Of a stretch of 5,878 bases of DNA, positions 1-5,074 are shown piece by piece. Below the pieces are notes generated by a model. That model had not been told where the DNA came from. It did no database searches and worked only from the letters and a program-made list of their open reading frames with translations. The first letter of the stretch is position 1, and every line of letters begins with the position of its first letter. Source of the DNA: an uncultured Coriobacteriaceae bacterium. GTDB lineage: Bacteria > Actinomycetota > Coriobacteriia > Coriobacteriales > Eggerthellaceae. The DNA is taken from the NCBI GenBank assembly GCA_900554945.1, contig USJN01000108.1:1-5878 (forward strand), in the 5' to 3' direction. Made by a program: the position numbers and the translations under genes.

Positions 1-65
1 TCAGCTGGGAGAGCGCATGGCTGGCAGCCATGAGGTCAGGGGTTCGATCCCCCTATTCTCCACCA
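1..65 (+). tRNA. tRNA-Ala (anticodon GGC), 5' end missing
   Basis: Only the 3' part is present: the first base corresponds to about tRNA position 12, so roughly 11 bases lie outside the window. The anticodon arm is CATGG / loop CTGGCAG / CCATG, which puts anticodon GGC at 23-25 and reads Ala GCC codons. The T arm is AGGGG / TTCGATC / CCCCT. The acceptor 3' strand ATTCTCC is followed by A73 and a genomically encoded CCA (63-65). The base at tRNA position 70 is T, compatible with the G3:U70 pair that alanyl-tRNA synthetase recognises; the partner G3 is outside the window. The identity is firm. Confidence 0.96.
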
Positions 66-72
66 TGAATTC

Positions 73-107
73 AATCGCTGGTCGAACAATCGGCCAGCGA
101 TTTTTTT
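73..107 (+). terminator. Intrinsic terminator of tRNA-Ala
   Basis: The arms TCGCTGGTCG (75-84) and CGGCCAGCGA (91-100) pair completely, with one G-U pair, around the 6-base loop AACAAT. The A residues at 73-74 can extend the stem into the following run of seven T (101-107). It starts 8 bases after the CCA end, so it terminates the tRNA transcript. On the opposite strand the hairpin is not followed by a T run. Confidence 0.92.
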
Positions 108-300
108 ATCTCCAGGCTAGAGGGCTCGAACCCCGCGAGGTTCGACAGTAGTTTTGATCCCCCTGAGGGTAAACTTTCTCAAACGGGGGTAACGGGTCGT
201 GTCCGAGATGCACATTGCGGAGGGCAACTCGGTTTTCTCCACTGTTTTCCTGCTTGTTTGTTTCTGTTGCGCTGCAATCTTGCTTTCTTACTCGTCGCAA
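108..300. other. Non-coding spacer with hairpins between tRNA-Ala and the LysR gene
   Basis: No convincing gene lies here; the short open frames have no recognisable protein features. Three structured elements are visible. (1) An inverted repeat TCGAACC / GGTTCGA at 126-132 and 139-145. (2) A hairpin pairing CCCCC-TGAG (159-167) with CTCA-GGGGG (178-181 and 185-189), with a 3-base bulge. (3) A hairpin pairing CCGAG (203-207) with CTCGG (228-232), with an inner TTGC/GCAA helix. The spacer separates the rightward tRNA unit from the leftward, convergent LysR gene. Confidence 0.6.
203..237 (+). terminator. Possible weak plus-strand terminator hairpin
   Basis: CCGAG (203-207) pairs with CTCGG (228-232). 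Inside it TTGC (215-218) pairs with GCAA (224-227) around a GGAGG loop, leaving a 7-base bulge on the 5' side. TTTTCT follows on the plus strand. It could catch read-through from the tRNA unit before it enters the convergent LysR gene. The short T run and the bulge make this uncertain. On the minus strand, where LysR would need a terminator, no T run follows. Confidence 0.3.
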
Positions 301-1209
301 TTACGAACTTTGCGGGATGTGACGCTTGATCGCTTCCCGGTAGGCTTTTCCGTAGAGCGTTGACGTGGTGTTTCTGCGGGTGATGATCCCGATGGTCATG
401 GTCTCGTCCACGTCCAGCGGAACGGAGATGATGTTCTCGCCGTTGAGCTCGTGCGATATGACCCCGCTGCACACGGTGTACCCATTCAGCCCCACGGCCA
501 GGTTGAACAGCGTCGCTCGGTCGCGCACGCGGATGTTCTTGCGGCGGTCGAGCGTGCTGAGCAGCTCTTCGCTGAAGTAGAACGAGTTGAAATCTCCCTG
601 CTCGTAGGAAAGGTAGGGGAAGTCGTCGAGGTCGTCGAGCGTTACCGACTCGCGTTCCGCAAGCGGATGAGTGCTCGAGATGAACACATGCGGCTCGGCG
701 GTGAACAAGGGCTCGAATAGAAGATCTTGGCTTCGCAGCATTTTCTCGATGACCTCGTGGTTTCGCTTGGAGAGGTAGATGATCCCCAGCTCGCTTTTCA
801 TGCGCGAGACATCCTCGATGATCTCGTGCGTCTGCTCCTCGCGTAGGGTGAAATCGTAGCGGAAGGCGTTGAACTCGCGTATGACGTCGACAAACGCGTT
901 GACGGCGAACGAATAATGTTGGCAGGAGACGGCGAAGTGGGGGACTTGCTGCGTCTCCCACTTGTATTTCTCCTCCAGAAGGTCGGCCTGTTCGAGCACT
1001 TGTCGGGCATATCCGAGAAACGTCTCACCCTCCGATGTCACCACGACGCCTTTGTTCGTGCGCTCGAAGATGACGACGCCCATCTCTCGCTCCAGATCGT
1101 GGATTGCGGCGGTGATGGACGGCTGGGACACGAACAGGCGCCTCGACGCCTCGGTGATGTTGCCCATCTCGGCGACTTTCACGACGTATTTCAGTTGCTG
1201 CAGTTTCAT
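301..1209 (-). CDS. LysR-type transcriptional regulator
   Basis: The protein is a 302-residue DNA-binding regulator, the usual LysR-family length. A winged helix-turn-helix occupies roughly residues 1-60, with the typical pattern ITEASRRLFVSQPSITAAI at about 18-36 and the wing and linker after it. Residues ~90-297 form the family's periplasmic-binding-like effector domain; the effector cannot be read from sequence. I chose the ATG at 1209 because AGGAG lies 5 bases upstream (complement of 1215-1219) and the protein then begins MKLQQLKYVVKVAE, the normal LysR N-terminus. An in-frame ATG at 1242 would add 11 atypical residues. The gene lies 237 bases downstream of the MetE-like gene on the same strand. 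A LysR-type palindrome upstream of that gene, and a related inverted repeat just upstream of this one, suggest that it regulates the MetE-like gene and possibly itself. The target is an inference; the family call is firm. Confidence 0.93.
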   Translation of the reverse strand: MKLQQLKYVVKVAEMGNITEASRRLFVSQPSITAAIHDLEREMGVVIFERTNKGVVVTSEGETFLGYARQVLEQADLLEEKYKWETQQVPHFAVSCQHYSFAVNAFVDVIREFNAFRYDFTLREEQTHEIIEDVSRMKSELGIIYLSKRNHEVIEKMLRSQDLLFEPLFTAEPHVFISSTHPLAERESVTLDDLDDFPYLSYEQGDFNSFYFSEELLSTLDRRKNIRVRDRATLFNLAVGLNGYTVCSGVISHELNGENIISVPLDVDETMTIGIITRRNTTSTLYGKAYREAIKRHIPQSS

Positions 1210-1239
1210 GAGCGCTCCTAGCCTGTGGCCATCGGTGTT

Positions 1240-1266
1240 CAAGGATAGGGGAAAATAACATCCTTG
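1240..1266 (-). promoter_or_regulatory. Inverted repeat upstream of the LysR gene, possible autoregulatory site
   Basis: The perfect 7-base arms CAAGGAT (1240-1246) and ATCCTTG (1260-1266) flank a 13-base spacer, 31-57 bases upstream of the LysR start. Read on the minus strand the element contains TTTTCCCCTAT, very close to the TTTTCCCTAT half of the palindrome upstream of the MetE-like gene. A poor -10-like TATCCT overlaps the arm nearest the gene (complement of 1242-1247). LysR proteins often repress their own genes from such sites. The spacer is 2 bases longer than the classic T-N11-A layout, and the repeat could instead belong to a structured intergenic element. Confidence 0.4.
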
Positions 1267-1283
1267 CAGGCGTTTCGCGCAAA

Positions 1284-1320
1284 GAACTCAAAAGGGGGAG
1301 AGCTTGTCTGCCATCCCCCT
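1284..1320 (-). terminator. Probable terminator downstream of the MetE-like gene
   Basis: Read on the minus strand, AGGGGG (complement of 1315-1320) pairs with CCCCCT (complement of 1293-1298) across a 16-base loop. TTTT and then a T-rich stretch follow (complement of 1284-1292). It lies about 127 bases after the MetE-like stop and before the LysR gene, so it would partly separate the two. The loop is long and the T run short, so efficiency is doubtful. The same G run can also pair with the C run at 1322-1326 (minus strand CCCCCGAGGGGG), giving a competing hairpin. Confidence 0.42.
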
Positions 1321-1446
1321 CGGGGGTCACGCGCGGCGTGTGGAAGATGGGCGCGCGGAAGTCGTGCGGCTTGGTGAAACTTACTTGCACGGGGCGACTT
1401 GCGACCTGCGCTCAGCTTGCAACATGCGGCGTGCGCACGGCCTAAG

Positions 1447-2568
1447 CTAGGCGCCCCACACTTCTTCAGCGATCTCGCGCACGAGCGCCACCTTCGCCCA
1501 CTGCTGCTCCTCGGTGAGCTTGTTGCCAATCTCGCAGCTTGCGAAGCCGCACTGCGGGGAGAGGCAGAGGTTCTCGAGCGGCACGTACTTCGCCGCCTCG
1601 TGGATGCGCGCGATGACGGCCTGCTTGTCTTCGAGCTCGGCACGCTTCGTGGTGACAAGTCCGAGCACGACCTTCTTGCCCGCGGGCACGCTCGAAAGCG
1701 GTGCGAAGCTGCCGGAGCGCTCGTCGTCGAACTCGAGGAAGAAGGCGTTTACGTGCTCGTTCGCGAGCAGTGCGTCGGCAACGTCGTCATAGCCGCCCTC
1801 GCAGGCCCACGTGCTGTGGAAATTGCCGCGGCATACATGCGTGTTGATGCAGAGGTCGGCGGGCGCGGCGTCGAGCACGCGGTTGTTCACGCGCAGCAGC
1901 GTTTCCTTGATGCGCGCGAGCCCCGCTTGGTCGGTCCCGAAGAAAAGCTCTGCCTTCGGGTCGACAAGGCATCCCCACGAGCAGTCGTCGAACTGCAGGT
2001 TGCGGCAGCCCGCGGCGTGAACCTGCTCGATGAATGCCAGGTAGACGGCGACGATGTCGTCTTCTAGGAGCGCGTCGCTTCCGTATGCGGCGTCGGTCGC
2101 CTTGCGGTTCATGGGCATGATGAACTGTTCGATGAACTGCGCGGGCGCGGGAATCGTCAGCTTCGCCGTGGTGTTCTCGTCCTCGAAGGACTGGACGAAG
2201 CGGAAGTGCTCGACGAAGGGATGCTCGCCTGCGAGCGAAATCTTCCCCGTCAGATAGGTGTCGTCGATCTTGGCGGCCTCGTCGTGGAACGGCAGGCCGT
2301 CTTCGGTTGTGGAGTGACCGATGCCCTCGAATGCCCACATGAAGTCAAGATGCCAGGTCGCACGGCGGAATTCCCCGTCGGTGATGAAGCGCAGGCCGGC
2401 CTTTTTCTCCTTCGCGATGAGGTCGGTGATGCACTCGTCCTCGACTGCCTTCAAAGCTGCGGCGTCGATTGCGCCTGCGTTGAAATCCTCGCGCGCCTGC
2501 TTCAGCTTCGCGGGGCGAAGGAAGCTGCCGACGACGTCGTATCGATTCGGTCCATAGTTCACTGCCAT
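1447..2568 (-). CDS. MetE C-terminal-domain protein, YxjG-like (putative methionine synthase-type methyltransferase)
   Basis: The 373-residue protein matches the catalytic C-terminal half of cobalamin-independent methionine synthase (Meth_synt_2 fold) and the length of the Bacillus YxjG/YxjH family. It has no room for the MetE N-terminal half. The four zinc ligands of the family are all recognisable: His244 and Cys246 in THVCRGN, Glu279 in FLEFD, and Cys340 in SPQCGF. Other family motifs are VGSFLRP (~13-19), FITDGEFRR (61-69) and QFDDCSW (192-198). Such proteins are expected to transfer a methyl group to a thiol such as homocysteine in the cytoplasm. The donor (folate, corrinoid or another small molecule) is not known from sequence. 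I chose the ATG at 2568 (MAVNYGPNRY) because AAAGG lies about 8 bases upstream and homologues start near this point. An in-frame ATG at 2628 adds 20 unlikely residues. A LysR-type operator and a -10 box precede the gene. Confidence 0.88.
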   Translation of the reverse strand: MAVNYGPNRYDVVGSFLRPAKLKQAREDFNAGAIDAAALKAVEDECITDLIAKEKKAGLRFITDGEFRRATWHLDFMWAFEGIGHSTTEDGLPFHDEAAKIDDTYLTGKISLAGEHPFVEHFRFVQSFEDENTTAKLTIPAPAQFIEQFIMPMNRKATDAAYGSDALLEDDIVAVYLAFIEQVHAAGCRNLQFDDCSWGCLVDPKAELFFGTDQAGLARIKETLLRVNNRVLDAAPADLCINTHVCRGNFHSTWACEGGYDDVADALLANEHVNAFFLEFDDERSGSFAPLSSVPAGKKVVLGLVTTKRAELEDKQAVIARIHEAAKYVPLENLCLSPQCGFASCEIGNKLTEEQQWAKVALVREIAEEVWGA

Positions 2569-2666
2569 TGTCTGCCTTTCGGTTGGATGCCTGCTCGGGC
2601 TCGTCTCGGTGCCTCTTTTATTCTGCACTTGACGTTTTGGCTATCGCCGCGTTTATGTCGGTGTGA

Positions 2667-2672
2667 AGTATA
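2667..2672 (-). promoter_or_regulatory. -10 box of the MetE-like gene
   Basis: On the minus strand the hexamer is TATACT (complement of 2667-2672), within GTGACTATACTTCAC. The -35 position 17 bases upstream reads TTCCCG, a poor match to TTGACA, as expected for a promoter that needs an activator. The predicted start near 2660 gives a leader of about 92 bases before the ATG at 2568. I saw no known riboswitch motif in that leader. Confidence 0.55.
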
Positions 2673-2702
2673 GTCACGCGCTCGGAAATCGGGAAATACA
2701 TG

Positions 2703-2715
2703 AATTGATGCAATT
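2703..2715. promoter_or_regulatory. Second palindrome between operator and promoter
   Basis: The perfect inverted repeat AATTG-ATG-CAATT lies 17 bases, centre to centre, from the T-N11-A palindrome and on its promoter side, at about -49 from the predicted start. LysR-type promoters often have a second, less conserved activation site between the recognition site and the -35 region. This could be that site, an operator for another protein, or a chance AT-rich palindrome. Confidence 0.3.
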
Positions 2716-2718
2716 GCT

Positions 2719-2733
2719 ATAGGGAAAACCTAT
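2719..2733. promoter_or_regulatory. LysR-type operator upstream of the MetE-like gene
   Basis: The perfect palindrome ATAGG-GAAAA-CCTAT fits the LysR-family T-N11-A rule exactly (T2720, A2732). Its centre (2726) lies about 66 bases upstream of the start predicted from the TATACT box. LysR-type activators typically have their recognition site around -65. The regulator encoded just downstream of the MetE-like gene is the natural candidate to bind it; no other LysR gene is in the window. Confidence 0.62.
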
Positions 2734-2797
2734 CGACGAATGCGGACATCGAAGAAGTGTGTCTCCTCTCCCGCATCCTGCAACCCGCGTCGCGCGT

Positions 2798-3100
2798 CTA
2801 GCTCTCGTAGACGATGGCTCCCGTGTTCGTCGCCTCGCAGCCCTCGATTGCGTCAATCGCGCTGCGGAAGGACTCGCTTTCCGCAATCTTGCGAATTTCC
2901 CGCACAAGCGGTGCGGTGCGCCGGCTCTTCTTGACGGCGATGTCGAGCCACTCGGTTTGCAGGGGGACGAAGGCGAGGCCGGGCAGCTCCTTCGCCAAAC
3001 GCTCGACGCCGATTGCCACGTCGGCGCATCCCTTCGAGTGTAGCGTCGCCGGCGGTTGACCTTCGTTCCCCATCGCCCCTCTAATCTGAGTCGCTCGCAT
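2798..3100 (-). pseudogene. Truncated PBP-like sensor or regulator, C-terminal remnant
   Basis: The last ~76 residues, from ADVAIGVERLAKEL through FVPLQTEWLDIAV to ESFRSAIDAIEG and NTGAIVYES, resemble the C-terminal end of PBP-like substrate-binding domains. These are found in helix-turn-helix-plus-PBP regulators and molybdate/tungstate-type binding proteins. The usual DNA-binding part and most of the binding domain are missing. Upstream codons (MRATQIRGAMGNEG and before) show no family resemblance, and I found no continuation in another minus-strand frame. I therefore read it as a 5'-deleted gene. An ATG at 3100 has GGGAG 6 bases upstream, so a 100-residue protein might still be made; an ATG at 3073 is an alternative. 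It lies 52 bases downstream of the AraC gene stop, on the same strand. The family assignment is from remembered pattern and is moderate; the truncation follows from the short length. Confidence 0.5.
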
Positions 3101-3152
3101 GGCCGGCTCCCACCTGTTTTCGGGGTGGCGGGGTATAGCGCGATGCTCTGTC
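3101..3152 (-). other. Short spacer with hairpin downstream of the AraC gene
   Basis: CCACC (3110-3114) and GGTGG (3124-3128) form a small hairpin with a 9-base loop. No T run follows on either strand, so it is not a convincing terminator. Read-through from the AraC gene into the truncated PBP-like frame is therefore possible. Confidence 0.3.
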
Positions 3153-4205
3153 CTATTCGATGCGCAATCTTTTGCGATAGGCGCGCGGCGTTGTGCCGTA
3201 GGCACGCTTGAATGCGTCGGTGAACGCTCCTTGGTTGCGATAGCCTGCGCTTTTGGCGATTCCGCCGATTTCGCGGCTTCCATCAAGGAGAAGGCGCCGA
3301 CCGTGCTCCAGGCGCCGTGCGCGGATGTATCTTTGCGGGGTGTCCCCCTGCACATTGCGAAACGCCGATATCATCTTCCCCTCGCTTACATGGGCGATAT
3401 TGCACAGCGTTTTCGTGCTGAGATCGGATGATAGGTTGCCATCGATGTAAGAGCAGATGCATTCGACGCAATCTTTGTCGCTTATGTGCGCGGCGTCGGC
3501 TGTCGTGTCCCTCTCGGGAATGCCGCTCGCCAGCAGCGCGAAGCATTCAATCACCTTGGCGTGATAATACGCATCGGCTACTGATGCGGCGGGGTAGGTG
3601 ATGTCAAGCCCTCGAAGCGCCGAGGGCAAGCCGGGCACGCCATCAGACGTGGTGAGCCGCCCGATGGTGCGACGCAGTTTCCCCTTGTCGCAGCGCAAGG
3701 CGTCCGCATAGCGGCGCATCGCTTCGGGGGCAATGGTGATCGACGCCGATGAAAGCCGCTTGCCGGGCTCGAACGAGCTTGTGCAGGTGCCGCCATCCCA
3801 GTCATGCCCTATGAGCTTGCAGTTCGATCCGGCGCACTCGGGCGAGCAATACTCGGGCATTGCATGCTCATAGAGGCCGAACCCCAGATAGGGAACAGTC
3901 TCTATGGCTGCCTCCACGGCGCGTTCGTACGTGATGTCCATCGACACGACGATAGTGTCGCCGTCCATGAGGTAGAACCAATAGGACCCCTTGCCGTATC
4001 GGGGGTCGACAAACCATGTCTCGCCGATGCTTCGCACCAGGTTTGCCTGCCCGAAGCCGCGTGCGATCGCTTCTTTCGCGCGTACGGTGTGCAGCCGCGT
4101 AAGCTGTGTGACGAACATGTCGTAAAGCGGGTTCCCCTGTTCTGAGGCATAGCTTCCGTTTGATTTTTCGGTAGAACTTGATTTCTTTTCGGCGTCGTTT
4201 TCCAT
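3153..4205 (-). CDS. AraC-family transcriptional regulator
   Basis: The protein has 350 residues. The C-terminal ~100 residues (about 245-345) form the AraC double helix-turn-helix. The first recognition region lies around LSTKTLCNIAHVSEGKMISAF (262-282) and the second around EIGGIAKSAGYRNQGAFTDAFKRAYGTTPRAYR (312-343), ending in the typical GTTPRAYR signature. The N-terminal ~240 residues are not a cupin I recognise. They include a cysteine group (C120, C124, C129, C141) that could bind a metal or sense redox state. The ATG at 4205 is preferred. The in-frame GTG at 4235 would sit about 2 bases from the start predicted from the TACAAT box and adds 10 charged residues. The gene is divergent from ecfT across 95 bases, so control of the ECF operon is likely but not shown. 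Confidence 0.88.
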   Translation of the reverse strand: MENDAEKKSSSTEKSNGSYASEQGNPLYDMFVTQLTRLHTVRAKEAIARGFGQANLVRSIGETWFVDPRYGKGSYWFYLMDGDTIVVSMDITYERAVEAAIETVPYLGFGLYEHAMPEYCSPECAGSNCKLIGHDWDGGTCTSSFEPGKRLSSASITIAPEAMRRYADALRCDKGKLRRTIGRLTTSDGVPGLPSALRGLDITYPAASVADAYYHAKVIECFALLASGIPERDTTADAAHISDKDCVECICSYIDGNLSSDLSTKTLCNIAHVSEGKMISAFRNVQGDTPQRYIRARRLEHGRRLLLDGSREIGGIAKSAGYRNQGAFTDAFKRAYGTTPRAYRKRLRIE

Positions 4206-4300
4206 CTTCCCGTTCCGTCTTTCGCATCGCTTCACCGAGCTTTATTGTATCGCGAATAAGTCACCTATGGCTAACTGATAGGAAGAAGGACGAAAACTGC
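4206..4300. promoter_or_regulatory. Divergent control region between AraC gene and ecfT
   Basis: These 95 bases must contain both the leftward promoter of the AraC gene and the rightward promoter of ecfT. The central part (4241-4280) is AT-rich compared with the flanks. For ecfT the Shine-Dalgarno-like GGAAGAAGGA is at 4281-4290, 10 bases before the ATG, slightly long spacing. I could not assign a convincing rightward -35/-10 pair. An AraC binding site is expected here, but no clear direct repeat stands out. Confidence 0.5.
4244..4249 (-). promoter_or_regulatory. Putative -10 box of the AraC-family gene
   Basis: On the minus strand the hexamer is TACAAT, 5 of 6 matches to TATAAT, predicting a start near 4237 and a leader of about 32 bases to the ATG at 4205. 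No good -35 hexamer is seen at normal spacing. The position supports the ATG at 4205 over the GTG at 4235. Confidence 0.4.
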
Positions 4301-5074
4301 ATGGCTCTTTCGATGGAAACGTCTTTGCCCTTGAGCGCGGTAGTGCAGGCGCGGTCTTCGCTGTCCGCCGACGCCGCGCCGCGCCATCTCGACCCGCGCG
4401 TGTCGCTTGCGGTGCTGGTGATGATTAACGTACAGATGGCGCTTTCGCAAAGCCTGTTCGCCGAGATGGGCGTTTTGGCGCTTACCGTTGCCGCGATGGC
4501 GTATTGCCGCCGCTTCTCCGCGATTGCGCGCTGGCTTGCCTTCTATGCGCTGTTCGCCGTGACGGCGCAGCTGCTCGTGGCGAGCGGAAGCACCTTGCTT
4601 TCGCCCTTTGCGGCGTCGCTTCTCATGTACCGCCATGTTCTGCCCGCCTTCATGTTCGCTTTCAACATGATCGCAACCACGCGTCTCGGCGAGCTCGCTT
4701 GCGCGCTGCAGGCGATTCGCGTTCCCGCGAATGTTTCGGTGGCGGTGTGCGTAGCGTTTCGTTTCCTCCCCACCATGGGCCGCGAATTCTCCGCCGTCGC
4801 CGACGCGATGAAGACGCGCGGCATCGCTCTCACGCCGAAATCGGTCGTGTGCCATCCCGCCAAGACCGCCGAGCATTTCCTTGTGCCCGTGATCGCGCGT
4901 TTAGGCCAGGTTGCCGACGAGCTGGGGAACGCGGTCGTTGTTCGCGGCGTGGGGGCGAGTGCGCACCGCACCTCGTATTACCACTTAAGGGTGCGCGCTA
5001 TCGATGTTGTGTGTCTCATTGCTGCGATGGCGCTCCTTGCACTTTCCGCTTGCTTTAGAGTGGGGGTGCTCTGA
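4301..5074 (+). CDS. ecfT: ECF transporter transmembrane (T) component
   Basis: The 257-residue membrane protein resembles the EcfT/CbiQ family, which couples ATP hydrolysis by two ABC subunits to the substrate-binding S component in vitamin and micronutrient import. Hydrophobic segments fall at roughly 34-50, 53-69, 76-95, 103-122 and 236-251. The cytoplasmic coupling part between them has the two short RG motifs of the family: MKTRG (170-174) and VVVRG (212-216). These contact the ATPase grooves. I chose the ATG at 4301 because a purine-rich site (4281-4290) precedes it. The frame is open further upstream, but those codons overlap the divergent AraC gene and promoter region. Its TGA overlaps the ATG of the ABC gene by one base, which indicates translational coupling. 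No S component is in the window, so substrate is unknown. Confidence 0.87.
   Translation: MALSMETSLPLSAVVQARSSLSADAAPRHLDPRVSLAVLVMINVQMALSQSLFAEMGVLALTVAAMAYCRRFSAIARWLAFYALFAVTAQLLVASGSTLLSPFAASLLMYRHVLPAFMFAFNMIATTRLGELACALQAIRVPANVSVAVCVAFRFLPTMGREFSAVADAMKTRGIALTPKSVVCHPAKTAEHFLVPVIARLGQVADELGNAVVVRGVGASAHRTSYYHLRVRAIDVVCLIAAMALLALSACFRVGVL

Larger units (their letters stand above)
1210..1446. other. GC-rich intergenic spacer between the MetE-like and LysR genes
   Basis: This 237-base spacer holds no convincing gene; the open frames crossing it run out of register into the flanking genes. It contains the LysR ribosome-binding site, the inverted repeat at 1240-1266, a G/C-run hairpin pair around 1284-1326 and a small hairpin CACGC / GCGTG (1328-1332 and 1336-1340). 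The length and density of palindromes make a read-through attenuator, or a dispersed intergenic repeat, possible explanations. Confidence 0.5.
2569..2797 (-). other. Upstream control region and leader of the MetE-like gene
   Basis: These 229 bases separate the stop of the PBP-like remnant (2798) from the start of the MetE-like gene. The part nearest the gene is a ~92-base leader ending in AAAGG as the ribosome-binding site. The middle holds the TATACT box and two palindromes. The 2734-2797 part shows nothing I recognise, and no T-run terminator for the remnant is visible. The 2690-2735 section is clearly more AT-rich than its surroundings, as is normal for a promoter. Confidence 0.55.

Noticed and set aside
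179..961. 260-codon minus-strand open frame overlapping the LysR gene
   Set aside because: It is arginine- and histidine-rich with no family pattern, in another frame of a clear LysR gene; a GC-driven shadow.
1025..1390. 121-codon frame starting in the spacer upstream of LysR
   Set aside because: Only its first ~60 codons lie in non-coding DNA, the rest is an out-of-frame LysR reading; no good ribosome-binding site or family match seen.
1399..2067. 222-codon plus-strand open frame opposite the MetE-like gene
   Set aside because: Lies wholly antisense to the conserved catalytic core, which has all zinc ligands; low-complexity Ala/Arg/Val composition and no recognisable domain.
1787..2338. 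183-codon minus-strand frame inside the MetE-like gene
   Set aside because: Strongly arginine-rich out-of-frame translation of the MetE-like coding region.
2569..2665. Riboswitch (SAM or cobalamin) in the leader of the MetE-like gene
   Set aside because: The ~92-base leader lacks recognisable S-box or B12-box elements and no terminator hairpin precedes the start codon; the LysR-type operator explains control better.
3099..3431. 110-codon plus-strand frame opposite the AraC C-terminus
   Set aside because: Antisense to the conserved AraC DNA-binding domain; no domain of its own.
4271..4876. 201-codon minus-strand frame opposite ecfT
   Set aside because: Very rich in Arg and His, antisense to the clear EcfT reading frame; also overlaps the divergent promoter.
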